From contig NZ_JAUSXR010000001.1 in assembly GCF_030816155.1 (NCBI RefSeq), positions 1,860,001 to 1,924,000 on the forward strand: 64,000 nucleotides of DNA, read 5' to 3'. The position numbers were made by a program, and so were the translations under genes. The DNA comes from Arthrobacter woluwensis. GTDB lineage: Bacteria > Actinomycetota > Actinomycetes > Actinomycetales > Micrococcaceae. Each line of letters begins with the position of its first letter. Position 1 is the stretch's first letter. Below, one piece after another: positions 18,601-27,458 of this stretch. The notes beneath the pieces were generated by a model. That model worked only from the letters and a program-made list of their open reading frames with translations, was not told where the DNA came from and searched no databases.

Positions 18601-19264
18601 CGCCCTTCGACCGGTCGGCCTGCTGGCGGCCACGCGAGGAACGCGTGCCCTCGCTCTTGGAATCCTGGGCCTTGGCCTCCTGCGCCGGAACGTCGGCGGC
18701 CGCGGTCTCCGCGACCGCGGCGGGAGCGGCTTCCTCGGTCGACGCGGTCAGCTGAGCCGCGGTATCGGTCGCCTTACGGCGGCGGGTCGGCGCCTTCCGG
18801 CTGGAGGTCTTGGCGGCCGGGGCCTCTGCCGCGGGCGACTCGGAGGCCGGGGACTCCACGGGAGCCGGAGCGGACTCGGCTTCAGCGCGCGGCTCCGGCG
18901 AAGAGGTCGGGGCCGTGGCCTTCCGGGGCGCGCGCTTGCGGGCCGGCGCCTTGGCGGGTGCGGCTGCTGCAGGGGCTTCAGTGCTCACTGCGGCGGTCTC
19001 TGCCACCGGAGCAGCCGGAGCGGTCTCCTCCGCGGCAGCGGCCTTCGCCCGGGACGGACGACGGCGCGTGGTGGTCTTCGCGGGTGCTTCCCCGGCGGAT
19101 TCGGCCGCGGGCGCCGCTGCGGCCGGGGCCTCGGTCACGGGAGCCGGCGCACCGGCCGGAGCGGACGCGATGCGGCGCCGCGACCTGGCGGGCTTCTTCA
19201 CCGCCTCCGTGGAGTTCTGTTCTGCGTTCGTTGCTTCCCCTGCGGGGAGATTTTCGGAATCCAT
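15677..19264 (-). CDS. rne: Ribonuclease E/G family endoribonuclease with very long N-terminal extension
   Basis: 1195 residues from the ATG giving MDSENLPAGE. The first ~530 residues are low-complexity Ala/Glu/Pro/Ser with Arg clusters ([26 protein letters not shown]). The S1 domain follows (QIAVLEDGVLAEHF near 554, LIGNVYLGKVQNVLPSM). The catalytic DNase-I-like part contains MTVVDVNTGKF near 835 and GGIIVIDFIDM, with their Mg-binding aspartates. The Zn-link is CEHCAGRG near 940. A ~250-residue acidic/Ala-rich tail has further Arg patches. In actinobacterial RNase E both flanks are disordered scaffolds for partners and RNA. It starts mRNA decay and processes rRNA. The internal in-frame MLTMDS start is 9 nt further up; GGGA 10 nt before the chosen ATG decided the start. 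Confidence 0.95.
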   Translation of the reverse strand: MDSENLPAGEATNAEQNSTEAVKKPARSRRRIASAPAGAPAPVTEAPAAAAPAAESAGEAPAKTTTRRRPSRAKAAAAEETAPAAPVAETAAVSTEAPAAAAPAKAPARKRAPRKATAPTSSPEPRAEAESAPAPVESPASESPAAEAPAAKTSSRKAPTRRRKATDTAAQLTASTEEAAPAAVAETAAADVPAQEAKAQDSKSEGTRSSRGRQQADRSKGARTEGGRSQNPRSRNSRAQGAASTGADRAANHVADRRTAAPVSEETTAPVRRRRASKYRAAPQAVEAEAMENVVPEAVVAETVESVQAPETADAVLIVAAEPAAAEEKPEEKPEEKAGDTAAEKPAEPAAENSADAAAEETAEETSSVSSLFLAPADVTSVLFHAPDLSVAFPEDEEAEDAADDEDEDDSAEGAGSRSRRRRRGRSRGRSGEGAQEASPAEDDAEESDGVTSRRRRRRRRGDQDLELTGGLDDDPPNTVTRVRAPRTPSESVSNKVTSVKGSTRLEAKKQRRRESRESGRRRQVITEAEFLARRESVDRQMVVRQKDDRIQIAVLEDGVLAEHFVSKTQQDSLIGNVYLGKVQNVLPSMEAAFVDIGRGRNAVLYAGEVNWDSVSLEGKPRRIENALKSGDSVLVQVSKDPIGHKGARLTSQISLPGRYLVYVPGGSMTGISRKLPDVERNRLKRILKDRLPENAGVIVRTAAEGASEEELTNDINRLRALWESIEAQTGSTKVLAPELLYGEPDLTIKVVRDVFNEDFSKLIVSGEEAWDTIEAYVTYVAPDLVGRLEKWTDEKDIFSAWRIDEQIHKALDRKVFLPSGGSLVIDRTEAMTVVDVNTGKFTGSGGNLEETVTKNNLEAAEEVVRQLRLRDIGGIIVIDFIDMVLESNRDLVLRRLVECLGRDRTKHQVAEVTSLGLVQMTRKRMGTGLLEVFGEQCEHCAGRGVITHDEPLDTRRPTGHFEHQHGVRPETPQQPSGRSERKRRRGRSNAAATEETPAPQQAPEHDDEDKAAKAAATRAVLANIAAAAHAAHSHDGEPDHEGTEDDQTDRPAAVLTIGGEVVELPLGQVEEPVQEPAPVLSLDALAAAFDSIGGPSAPTAAAAPVQESAAEQTAPAEAREEKAPEAKRPARRPRASRRAQSAVGASDVQQVEVTAAQESGSVRRASVQAEQSRDKGPSGEEPLVLGVGVPASEL

Positions 19265-19721
19265 GGTCAACATTCCCGCCCGTCGGGAACCCCCACACCC
19301 GGTCCCGCGCAAGGCGTTTCACGAAGTCAGCACCCTCAGGCACCGACGAAAGTCAGTAGGTACCCGGCGGCTGCGTGCCTCTGCTCAAGGCGAGGACCAC
19401 GGCCGGCTCGGGCCAGTGGAGCCTGGAACCCGCCGTAAGGACTACGGCCAGGTGCCACAGTGGCTTCAGGGCGCCTGGTTCCGGGCCGGGAAGCGACGAA
19501 GCATCCCTCCGGTGATCGGGCACCCGACGCATCACGTGGATCTTGCGGGCATCACACTGGGCCAGGGCTCCGGGTGTGGACCGGGCCCAGCCGTACCCAT
19601 CATCCCACAAAAGCCCGCGAACCGGCTTTCCCACCCCGTGGCGCACTGCTCGGAGTTTTTCCGGAGGTCCCATGGTTACAATCGGCGGCATACCGGTCTT
19701 ATCGAAAGGACACGCCAGCGC
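19265..19721. other. 457-bp divergent regulatory region between rne and the VKOR gene
   Basis: No coding sequence was found. Several G+C-rich inverted stretches occur (for example around 19560-19595), but none looks like a known RNA family to me. RNase E mRNAs usually have long 5' leaders through which the enzyme controls its own level, so most of this interval may be rne leader. No convincing rne promoter was found by eye. Confidence 0.5.
19677..19682 (+). promoter_or_regulatory. -10 element TACAAT upstream of the VKOR gene
   Basis: A good TANNNT hexamer ending 39 nt before the ATG at 19722. The expected -35 position (AGTTTT or GTTTTT) is weak. The Shine-Dalgarno element is GAAAGGA, 11 nt before the ATG. 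Confidence 0.4.
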
Positions 19722-20363
19722 ATGAGTACCGCCGCGGGAGGCACTCCCACCCAGCACCTGGAGGAGAAGGCGCTTCCCCTCATGACCCGGCACCGGCCTT
19801 TCGCGTGGCTCCTGCTCGTGACCGGCGTCGTCGGCTTCATCGCGTCGTGGTGGCTCGTCATCGAGAAGCTGGAAGTGCTGCAGGACAAGAACCACTCGAC
19901 CATCTGCGACATCAACCCCTGGATCTCGTGTGGCCAGGTCATGCAGACCGCGCAGAGTTCGGTGTTCGGGTTCCCGAACATGTTCATCGGCATCGTGGCG
20001 TTCCCCATCATCATCACCACGGCCATGGCACTGCTGTCCGGCGCCCGCTTCGCGCGCTGGTACTGGCTCGGCCTCCAGACCGGCGTCACCCTCGGCTTCG
20101 CGTTCGTCTGCTGGCTGTGGTCACAGGCCCTCTACACCATCGGCATCCTGTGCCCGTTCTGCATGATCGTGTGGGCCATGATGATCCCCATGTTCGTCTG
20201 GGTCACGGTCCGGAACATCGTCCACGGGGTCATCCCCGTCCCGGAGAAGTTCCGGAAGTCGGTGGGCGATTTCGCCTGGCCGCTCGTGGCGCTGCTCTAC
20301 ATCGGCGTGATTGCCTCGATCCTGATCCGCTTCAGCGGTGTCTTCTTCGGCTCCACCATGTGA
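19722..20363 (+). CDS. Vitamin K epoxide reductase (VKOR) family membrane protein
   Basis: 213 residues with membrane segments at about 28-49, 85-106, 113-134, 140-160 and 185-206. The redox cysteines are all present: loop cysteines Cys62 and Cys70 (CDINPWISCGQ), the conserved Ser/Gly-Phe-Pro stretch (VFGFPNMFIG), and the active-site pair Cys144-Cys147 (CPFC). Bacterial VKOR re-oxidises a periplasmic DsbA-like partner with quinone to form disulfides in exported proteins. The DsbA-like protein at 37.8 kb is cytoplasmic in type and is not an obvious partner. Divergent from rne. Confidence 0.9.
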   Translation: MSTAAGGTPTQHLEEKALPLMTRHRPFAWLLLVTGVVGFIASWWLVIEKLEVLQDKNHSTICDINPWISCGQVMQTAQSSVFGFPNMFIGIVAFPIIITTAMALLSGARFARWYWLGLQTGVTLGFAFVCWLWSQALYTIGILCPFCMIVWAMMIPMFVWVTVRNIVHGVIPVPEKFRKSVGDFAWPLVALLYIGVIASILIRFSGVFFGSTM

Positions 20364-20380
20364 GTCCTGCGGAGACAGCA

Positions 20381-20412
20381 AAGCCGGTCCAGGAGAATTC
20401 CTGGACCGGCTT
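20381..20412. terminator. Bidirectional terminator between VKOR gene and ndk
   Basis: A perfect 14-bp stem (20381-20394 with 20399-20412, loop GAAT) in the 69-bp gap between convergent genes. The plus side is followed by CGTGGTTTAAG. Confidence 0.85.
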
Positions 20413-20432
20413 CGTGGTTTAAGCCGACGTTC

Positions 20433-20846
20433 TCAGAACCAGATGGCGATCTCGCGCTCGGCGGACTCGACCGAGTCGGAGCCGTGCACGAGGTTCTGCT
20501 GGACCGCGACACCCCAGTCGCGGCCGAAGTCACCGCGGATGGTGCCCGGGGCGGCCGTGGTGGGGTCGGTGGTCCCGGCCAGCGAACGGAAGCCCTCGAT
20601 CACGCGGTTGCCCTCGACGATGGCTGCCACGACCGGGCCGGACTGCATGAAGTCGAGCAGCGGCTCGTAGAAGGGCTTGCCTTCGTGCTCGGCGTAGTGC
20701 TGCTCGAGCAGCTCGCGGCCGGCGTCGAGCTTCTTCAAGGCGGCCAGGGTGTAGCCCTTGGCTTCGATGCGGGCCAGGATGGCCCCGGTCAGCTGCCGCT
20801 GGACGCCGTCAGGCTTGACGAGGACAAGGGTGCGCTCAATGCTCAC
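20433..20846 (-). CDS. ndk: Nucleoside diphosphate kinase
   Basis: 137 residues from a GTG ([15 protein letters not shown]) preceded by GGGAG at 6 nt. It shuttles the gamma-phosphate of NTPs through phospho-His121 in [35 protein letters not shown] and the end motif [11 protein letters not shown] are all present. Normal family length. First of a minus-strand gene group apart from the DUF4233, folC and ileS genes upstream. Confidence 0.97.
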   Translation of the reverse strand: MSIERTLVLVKPDGVQRQLTGAILARIEAKGYTLAALKKLDAGRELLEQHYAEHEGKPFYEPLLDFMQSGPVVAAIVEGNRVIEGFRSLAGTTDPTTAAPGTIRGDFGRDWGVAVQQNLVHGSDSVESAEREIAIWF

Positions 20847-20919
20847 TACTGCTCCCAAAAAGAGGTGGTTGGTTCCGTAACGATTCTAAGTTGTGGCCGG
20901 AGCGGCCGACGACGGCGGG

Positions 20920-21357
20920 TCAGGCCTCGTCCGGGTGCTCGGCTTCCCAGCGGGCCTGCTCCGCGGCGCGCTCACGCTGCTCCCGGTCGATCCGCCCGCC
21001 GGCCCGGAGTCCGTACCACCACGTGATGGCGAACAGGACGCCGATCACGAACATGGTGGGCTCAAGGAAACCGGTGAGGATCAGCAGCAGCTGGATGCCC
21101 CAGCCCAGGCCGTAGCCCCACTTCTTCTGGAGGAAGGCGCAGGAGAGCACCATCAGGACGGCCAGGCCGATGCCGACCCCGAGCAGCACCGGGGCGATCG
21201 GCTCACTCTTGCGGAGGCCGAAGACCACGAGCGCCGCGAAGAACATCACGAACGCTTCGAGGACCAGCACGGTCGAGGCGAAGGTGACCTTGGTCGAGCG
21301 GGCCTTCTTCGGGGTGCCGGGACGCCATTCCCGCTGCGCGCGGGTCAGTTTCGCCAT
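20920..21357 (-). CDS. DUF4233 family membrane protein
   Basis: 145 residues with four hydrophobic segments, at about 25-45, 53-75, 82-98 and 102-118, and a charged C-terminal tail rich in Arg and Glu (REQRERAAEQARWEAEH). This family typically sits directly after folC in Actinobacteria, as here. The ATG lies 2 nt beyond the folC stop; a GTG overlapping that stop (21363) is an alternative. Function unknown, and translational coupling to folC is likely. Confidence 0.8.
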   Translation of the reverse strand: MAKLTRAQREWRPGTPKKARSTKVTFASTVLVLEAFVMFFAALVVFGLRKSEPIAPVLLGVGIGLAVLMVLSCAFLQKKWGYGLGWGIQLLLILTGFLEPTMFVIGVLFAITWWYGLRAGGRIDREQRERAAEQARWEAEHPDEA

Positions 21358-21359
21358 GC

Positions 21360-22721
21360 TCACGCCCCCTTGGCCTGGAGCAGGATGCGGGCCTCCGCCA
21401 CCACGGTGATCGAACCGGTGATGAGGACCCCTCCGCTCAGATCATCGTTCGCCTCGGAACGGGCCACGGCCCACTCGATGGCGTCGTCGAGCTTCTCGGA
21501 GATGTGGACGTTCTCCTCGCCCCATCCCAGATCCACGGCCAGCTCAGCCAGCTCCGCGGCAGGGATGGCGCGCGGCGAGGTGGACTGGGTCAGGCAGATC
21601 TCCTCTGCCAGGTCGCCCAGGGACTCCTTGAGCTGGTTGAGGATCTCGGCGGCGTCCTTCTCCTGAAGGACGCCCAGAACCACGACGAGCTTGCTGAAGC
21701 TGAAAGACTCCTGGATCGCTTCGGCGGAGGCGCGGATGCCGTCCGGGTTGTGCGCCGCGTCCACGATGATGGTCGGAGCGGTGCGGACCACCTCGAGGCG
21801 GCCGGGCGAGGTGACGTTGAGGAACGCCTCGCGCAGCACCTCGGGATCGAGCTCGCGCTCTCCCCCGCCGAAGAACGCCTCCAGCGCCGCCACGGCCACG
21901 GCCGCGTTCTCCGCCTGGTGGGCGCCGTGCAGCGGGAGGAAGACCTCGTCGTAGCGGCCGGCCAGGCCCTGGATGTCGAGCATCTGCCCGCCGACGGCCA
22001 CGGCGCGGGATTCCACACCGAACTCGACGCCTTCGAAGCGGAACGGCACACCCACTTCCTGGGCCTTCTCCAGGAGCACCTGAGCCGCATCCCGCGGCTG
22101 GACGGCGCTGACCAGGAAACCGCCGGGCTTGATGATCCCGGCCTTCTCCACGGCGATCTCGCCCGTGGTGTCACCCAGCAGATCGGTGTGGTCCAGGGAG
22201 ATAGGGGTCACCACGGAGACCGCACCGTCGCCCACATTGGTGGCGTCGGTGATGCCGCCCAGGCCCACCTCGATGACCGCGACATCCACGGGCTGGTCGG
22301 CGAAGACCGCGTAGCCCAGGATGGTCAGGCACTCGAAGTACGTCAGGCGCGGCTGATCATCCGCTTCCAGCTCGGCGTCGACGATCGCGAGGTACGGACG
22401 GATCTCATCCCAGATCCGCACGAACGTCTCATCGCTGACCGGCTCGCCGTTGATGCTGATGCGCTCTGTCACCTTGGACAGGTGCGGGCTGGTGTACCGC
22501 CCGGTGCTGAGCCCGTGGGCGATCAGGCCCTGCTCGATCATGCGGGCCGTGCTGGTCTTCCCGTTGGTCCCGGTGATGTGGATGATGGGGCACGCCTTGT
22601 TCGGCTCGCCCAGCACCTCCATCGCCCGGAACAGGGGGGCCAGGCGCGGCTCCATCTTGTTCTCCGGCGCGCGCCCCAGCAGTTCGGCGTAAACGCTCTC
22701 CACCGAGAATTCGTCGCTCAT
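21360..22721 (-). CDS. folC: Bifunctional folylpolyglutamate/dihydrofolate synthase FolC
   Basis: 453 residues. It ligates glutamate to dihydropteroate and adds further glutamates to folates, using ATP. The Mur-ligase-type P-loop is GTNGKTS at 51-57, followed by [40 protein letters not shown] and [11 protein letters not shown]. The C-terminal domain has [22 protein letters not shown] in pieces and ends [16 protein letters not shown]. Its ATG overlaps the ileS stop as ATGA, and the DUF4233 gene follows by 2 nt, so ileS-folC-DUF4233 is one transcription unit behind the T-box. Confidence 0.96.
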   Translation of the reverse strand: MSDEFSVESVYAELLGRAPENKMEPRLAPLFRAMEVLGEPNKACPIIHITGTNGKTSTARMIEQGLIAHGLSTGRYTSPHLSKVTERISINGEPVSDETFVRIWDEIRPYLAIVDAELEADDQPRLTYFECLTILGYAVFADQPVDVAVIEVGLGGITDATNVGDGAVSVVTPISLDHTDLLGDTTGEIAVEKAGIIKPGGFLVSAVQPRDAAQVLLEKAQEVGVPFRFEGVEFGVESRAVAVGGQMLDIQGLAGRYDEVFLPLHGAHQAENAAVAVAALEAFFGGGERELDPEVLREAFLNVTSPGRLEVVRTAPTIIVDAAHNPDGIRASAEAIQESFSFSKLVVVLGVLQEKDAAEILNQLKESLGDLAEEICLTQSTSPRAIPAAELAELAVDLGWGEENVHISEKLDDAIEWAVARSEANDDLSGGVLITGSITVVAEARILLQAKGA

Positions 22722-25700
22722 GCTTCCACCTTTTCCACGGTCACGGTCTGCTCGTCAGCGGTCGCAAGGTCCAGCTCCAGGCTCAGGGTCTCTCCCTTGA
22801 CCAGCTCGCGGTGCGCTTCGAGGGCGTCCACGGTCGCCTGATCGGCGCCGATGCGGGTGCGGATCCGATCGGAGACCTCCAGCCCGGCGTCCTTGCGGGC
22901 CTGCTGGATGGCGCGGACCATGTCACGGGCCACGCCTTCGGCCTCCAGCTCCGGCGTCACCTCGGTGTTGAGCACCACGAAACCACCGCCGGGCAGGACC
23001 GCGGCGGCGCGGGAGCCCGCGTCCTCCGACTCGGCCACCACGGTCTCCAGGGCGTACTCGTGCGGCTCGAGGACGAGCCCGCCCGCGGTCACCACGCCGT
23101 CGTCGCCCACAGACCAATCGCCCGACTTGCTGGCCTTGATGGCCAGCTGGACGTTCTTGCCGAGGCGCGGGCCGGCGGCACGGGCGTTGACCACGAGCTT
23201 CTGCTCGATGCCGAACTCCTCCGGGGACGCCGAGCCGGCATCCAGGACGCGGACTTTGCGCACGTTCAGCTCATCGGCGACGACGCCGGCGAACGCCTCC
23301 AGCGACGCCCCACCGGGCGCCACCACGGTCAGCTCCTGCAGCGGCAGGCGAACGCGCAGTTTGGCGGCCTTCCGCAGCGAGGATCCCGTGGAGCAGATCT
23401 GCTGCACGCGGTCCATGGCCGCGACCAGCTCGTCGTCCTGCGGGAACAGCACGGCGTCCGGGTAATCCGTGAGGTGCACGGACCGGCCGCCGGTGAGGCC
23501 CCGCCAGATCTCCTCCGCCACGAGGGGCAGGAGCGGCGCGGCGGCGCGCGTCACGGTCTCGAGAGCCGTGTAGAGGGCGTCGAAGGCGTCCGTGTTCTCG
23601 TCGAAGAAGCGCTGGCGGCTGCGGCGCACGTACCAGTTGGTGAGCATGTCCAGGTACTCGCGCAGGGCGTCGCACGCATCGGAGATGTCGTACGAGTCCA
23701 GCGATTCCCGGACGGTCGTCACCAGGGCGCCGGTGTTGGCGAGGAGGTAACGGTCCAGCTCATCGCTGTAGCCGTCATAGCGGAGCTTCGCCTCGTAGCC
23801 CTGCCCGCCGTTCGCGGTGTTGGTGTAGAGCGAGAAGAAGCTGTACACGTTCCACAGCGGGAGCAGCACCTGGCGCACACCGTCGCGGATGCCCTGCTCG
23901 GTGACCACCAGGTTGCCGCCGCGCAGGATCGGGCTGGACATGAGGAACCAGCGCATCGCGTCGGATCCATCGCGATCGAGCACCTCGGACACGTCCGGGT
24001 AGTTGCGCAGGCTCTTGGACATCTTCTGCCCGTCGGAGCCCAGCACGATGCCGTGGCTGATGACGTTGCGGAACGCCGGTCGGTCGAAGAGCGCGGTGGA
24101 CAGGATGTGCAGCATATAGAACCAGCCGCGCGTCTGACCGATGTACTCGACGATGAAGTCCGCCGGGTTGTGGGTGTTGAACCACTCCTCGTTCTCGAAC
24201 GGGTAGTGCACCTGGCCGTACGGCATGGAGCCGGAATCGAACCAGACGTCCAGCACGTCCTCCACGCGCCGCAGCGTGCCGCCGCAGCCTTCGTGGACGC
24301 GGGTCAGCTCGTCGATGAAGGGACGGTGCAGATCGGTCTCGCCCTGGTGGTTCACGGGCAGGCGGCCGAAGGCCTCCTGCATCTCGGCCAGGGAGCCGAA
24401 GACCTCACGATGCTCGCACTCCTCGCCGTCGCACTCCCAGACCGGGATGGGGCTGCCCCAGAAGCGGTTGCGGGAGATCGACCAGTCACGGGCGTTCTCG
24501 AGCCACTTGCCGAACTGGCCGTCCTTGACGTTGCCCGGGATCCAGTTGATCTCCTGGTTGAGCTCGACCATGCGCTCCTTGAAGGTCGTCACGGAGACAT
24601 ACCAGGAGGAGACGGCGCGGTAGATCAGGGGGTTACGGCAGCGCCAGCAGTGCGGGTAGCTGTGCTCGTAGCTCGCCTGGCGGACCAGGCGGCCCTGGGC
24701 CTTGAGGTGCTGCGTGATCGGCTTGTTGGCCTCGAAGACCTGCAGGCCGGCGATGTCGGCCAGCTCGCCGTGCTTGAACAGCGGCAGGAACTTGGCGCCC
24801 TCGTCCACGGACAGCACGACGGGGATCCCGGCGGCCTCGCAGACCTTCTGGTCGTCCTCACCGTAGGCGGGCGCCTGGTGGACCAGGCCGGTGCCGTCGG
24901 TGGTGGTGACGTAGTCGGCCACCAGGATGCGCCAGGCGTTCTCGGTGCCGTACTTCTCGGCGTCGGCGAAGTCGTCCCAGAGGCCGCTGGTAGCCGATGC
25001 CCTCGAGCTGGGCGCCCGCATAGGTGGCGGTGACCGCCTCGGCGGCGGCAGCGGCGTCGTCGTATCCCAGGTCCTTGGCGTAGCCGCCCAGGAGATCCTG
25101 GGCGATCAGGAAACGGGACCCTTCGGGGACGTCGGAGGCCTTGACGCCGTTCGGCCCCATGGGCACCACGGCGTACTGGATCTCCGGCCCAACGGCGAGC
25201 GCGGCGTTCGTGGGCAGCGTCCAGGGGGTGGTGGTCCAGGCGAGGGCGAGGACACCGTCGAGGTCGTGGGACAGCGGGTTCTCCCCCGCGACCAGCGGGA
25301 AGGTCACGGTGACGGTCTGGTCCTGGCGGTTCTTATAGACGTCGTCATCCATGCGGAGCTCATGGTTGGAGAGCGGCGTCTCGTCCTTCCAGCAGTACGG
25401 GAGGACGCGGTAGCCGTTGTACGTCAGACTCTTCTCGTGGAGCTGCTTGAAGGCCCAGATCACGGACTCCATGTACTCGACGTTGAGCGTCTTGTAGTCA
25501 TGCTCGAAGTCGACCCAGCGGGCCTGCGCGCGGACATAGTCCTTCCACTCGTCCGCGTACTTCATCACGGAGGCGCGGCAGGCGTCGTTGAACTTGTCGA
25601 TGCCCATGGCGGCGATCTGGGTCTTGTCGGTCATGCCCAGCTGCTTCATGGCCTCCAGCTCGGCGGGCAGGCCGTGCGTGTCCCAGCCGAAGCGACGCTC

Positions 25701-25979
25701 CACGCGCTTGCCGCGCTGCGTCTGGTAGCGGCCGACGAGGTCCTTGGCGTAACCGGTGAGGAGGTGGCCGTAGTGCGGCAGGCCGTTGGCGAAGGGAGGG
25801 CCGTCGTAGAAGACGAACTCGTTGCTGCCATCGACGCCCGCATCCCGCTGGTCGATGCTGGCCTGGAAGGTGCCGTCCTCATCCCAGTACTTGAGGATCC
25901 GCTTCTCGATCTCGGGGAAGCGGACGGAGGCGGAGACGGTGCGGTCCTCGCTGGAGGAGACCTTGGGGTAGATGGTCAC
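22718..25979 (-). CDS. ileS: Isoleucyl-tRNA synthetase IleS, frameshifted as sequenced
   Basis: Charges tRNA-Ile with isoleucine and edits valine. The GTG at 25979 (VTIYPKVSS) follows AGGA at 8 nt. The first frame carries [18 protein letters not shown] with the HIGH-type HYGH and ends out of frame after GIGYQ. The second frame resumes at [17 protein letters not shown] and carries the editing domain, [10 protein letters not shown] and the anticodon-binding end. Together they make about 1086 residues, normal for the family. The break lies near 24982-24987 (about residue 331), where one extra base gives CAGCGGCCTCTGG in place of an expected CAG-CNG-CTC-TGG. The rest is uninterrupted, so an error or a very recent mutation is likely. 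Regulated by the T-box upstream. Confidence 0.93.
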
Positions 25980-26250
25980 TGTGGCATCCTGGCGTTTCGC
26001 TGCGTGTCGGCGCGCTGTGCCCGCAGGGGCACGGTGCGACTGCGCGAGGACGCTTCCCTGCCGCTGGGGACAGGTGGCGCGGTACCACCCCGCTTGCCGT
26101 CCTCCCGCTGCTGCGGAGGGACGACCGCTCATTGGTGCGCTGTGACGGGCACGACCGTCCGGTTCTACTCTCCCGTTGCTCCTGACGCACGACGACGCCG
26201 GGACGGGATTTCTTCCGGAAGCTCACCGGTGATGGCCGGGTCGAAGCTTT
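25980..26250 (-). promoter_or_regulatory. T-box riboswitch leader of ileS
   Basis: On the minus strand the leader contains the T-box core GGGTGGTACCGCG (26090-26078), whose UGGN bulge reads the acceptor end of uncharged tRNA. Arms GAGGACG (26104-26098) and CGTCCTC (26052-26046) flank it as the closing helix. Upstream, an ATC triplet at 26209-26207 (in GAAATCCC) is a candidate isoleucine specifier. There is no T-rich terminator before the GTG, matching actinobacterial ileS T-boxes that act on translation initiation. Exact ends are approximate. Confidence 0.85.
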
Positions 26251-26256
26251 GTGTCC

Positions 26257-26262
26257 AGTTTA
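26257..26262 (-). promoter_or_regulatory. -10 element TAAACT of the ileS leader
   Basis: A TANNNT hexamer about 50 nt upstream of the candidate specifier triplet, giving a transcript start near 26250. The -35 position is weak. Confidence 0.4.
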
Positions 26263-26367
26263 GCGGATACCGCAAGGTGGCGTGGGCCCGCCGAAGTGGA
26301 CGCGCACGGAACCGGATCGGCGTCGGGGCCTGGCGCGGGGCCTGTCCCCGCGCCGGCCTGAGCCACG

Positions 26368-26457
26368 CTGAACTCGCTGACCTTGATCCGAGGGCGCTAC
26401 GGGGATCCGAGGACGTTACGGGCGGCAGCGAGTTCAGACCGCCGCCAGCGAGTTCAG
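26368..26457. repeat. Triple CAGCGAGTTCAG element (two direct, one inverted)
   Basis: CTGAACTCGCTG at 26368-26379 is the reverse complement of CAGCGAGTTCAG at 26426-26437, which recurs exactly at 26446-26457. The interval is gene-free, between the SDR stop and the ileS promoter. It could fold as a hairpin in two alternative ways and may serve as a terminator for the SDR gene. Confidence 0.65.
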
Positions 26458-26480
26458 CGACGGGAGGCCCTGCCGACGCC

Positions 26481-27257
26481 TCAGCGGCCGCCGAGCGGGC
26501 CGCGCAGAAGCTTGTGGGCCGCGGGCTGGGCCACGGGCCGGATGGTCACGTGAGCGAGGTTCACATGGTGCGGCGCCTGAACCGCATAGGCGATGACGTC
26601 GGCGACATCCTCGGCCACCAGGGGTTCCTCCACGCCCGCGTAGACCTTCGCGGCGGCCTCGGCGTCGCCCAGCCGGCGGAGGGCGAACTCCTCGGTCTGC
26701 ACCAGGCCGGGCGCGATCTCGATGACACGGATGTTGTGCTCGGCTTCCTCCAAGCGCAGTGCGTCATTGAGCGCCGCCTGACCGAACTTGGCGGCGTTGT
26801 ACCCGGCCCCGCCCTCATAGGCGACGTGACCGGCGGTGGAGGTGACGTTGAGCACCGTGCCGCGGCCGTGAGCGCGCAGCTGGGGCAGGAACGCCTTGGT
26901 GAGCTTGAGGGTGCCCAGGACGTTCACCCGGTACATCCATTCCCAGTCGTCGGTGTCGGCTTCAGCGACACGGTCCGCGCCGCGAGCGCCCCCGGCGACG
27001 TTGATCAGGGTGTCGATGCCCCCGTCGGCGGTCACGGTCTCCACGAGACGCGCGACGTCGGCGTCTTCGCTGATGTCCGCCACGAGCGGCACGACGCCGG
27101 TCTCCTGCGCGAGGCGTTCCAGACGGTCCGCACGGCGCGCGACGGCGTAGACCTTCCAGCCGTCCGCGCTCAGCCGACGGGCCGTCGCCTCGCCGATGCC
27201 GGTGCTGGCTCCCGTCACGAGAGCGGTACGAGAAATCTGGGAGTTCTGGAGGGTCAT
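26481..27257 (-). CDS. Short-chain dehydrogenase/reductase (classical SDR)
   Basis: 258 residues with a Rossmann nucleotide motif GASTGIGEATA (16-26), an NVAGG motif near 86-90, and the catalytic Ser140, Tyr153 and Lys157 (VTSTAGHVAYEGG, YNAAKFGQ). Arg41/Arg42 after the second strand (YAVARRADRL) suggests preference for NADP. The substrate is unknown. The ATG has no Shine-Dalgarno element; TAAAGT ends 6 nt upstream, giving a leaderless mRNA. It stands alone. Confidence 0.9.
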   Translation of the reverse strand: MTLQNSQISRTALVTGASTGIGEATARRLSADGWKVYAVARRADRLERLAQETGVVPLVADISEDADVARLVETVTADGGIDTLINVAGGARGADRVAEADTDDWEWMYRVNVLGTLKLTKAFLPQLRAHGRGTVLNVTSTAGHVAYEGGAGYNAAKFGQAALNDALRLEEAEHNIRVIEIAPGLVQTEEFALRRLGDAEAAAKVYAGVEEPLVAEDVADVIAYAVQAPHHVNLAHVTIRPVAQPAAHKLLRGPLGGR

Positions 27258-27263
27258 GGGACC

Positions 27264-27269
27264 ACTTTA
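27264..27269 (-). promoter_or_regulatory. Leaderless promoter of the SDR gene, -10 TAAAGT
   Basis: It ends 6 nt before the ATG at 27257. A TGACAA/GACAAA stretch 18-19 nt further upstream could serve as the -35. Confidence 0.55.
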
Positions 27270-27357
27270 ACCGGCGCCGAGGAACGATTTGTCACAGGCG
27301 CCTCCCGCGCGGACCGCCGGCGGGAGGGAGCTTCTCGCCTCGGGCCGGACGCGACGA

Positions 27358-27385
27358 AGGCGGAAGGATGCCACTCCCTCCGCCT
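27358..27385 (-). terminator. Possible terminator after the TauD-like gene
   Basis: AGGCGGA (27358-27364) pairs with TCCGCCT (27379-27385), extended by two G-C pairs after one mismatch. A second 8-bp hairpin (27301-27308 with 27320-27327) lies beyond it. No T tract follows. Confidence 0.4.
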
Positions 27386-27458
27386 CCGCGCAGTCCTCAC
27401 GACGCCCCAGTGCCTCTGACAATCAGCTGGACAGTCGCAGTCACTGGCCATGGCGCTC

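Noticed and set aside
16142..19438. Open frame of about 1,100 codons antisense to rne
   Set aside because: Its amino-acid pattern (runs of Leu, Gly, Arg, His) is the complement of a G+C-biased coding strand; the minus strand clearly encodes RNase E.
22811..25033. Long plus-strand frame antisense to ileS
   Set aside because: Composition typical of a complementary shadow; ileS motifs lie on the minus strand.
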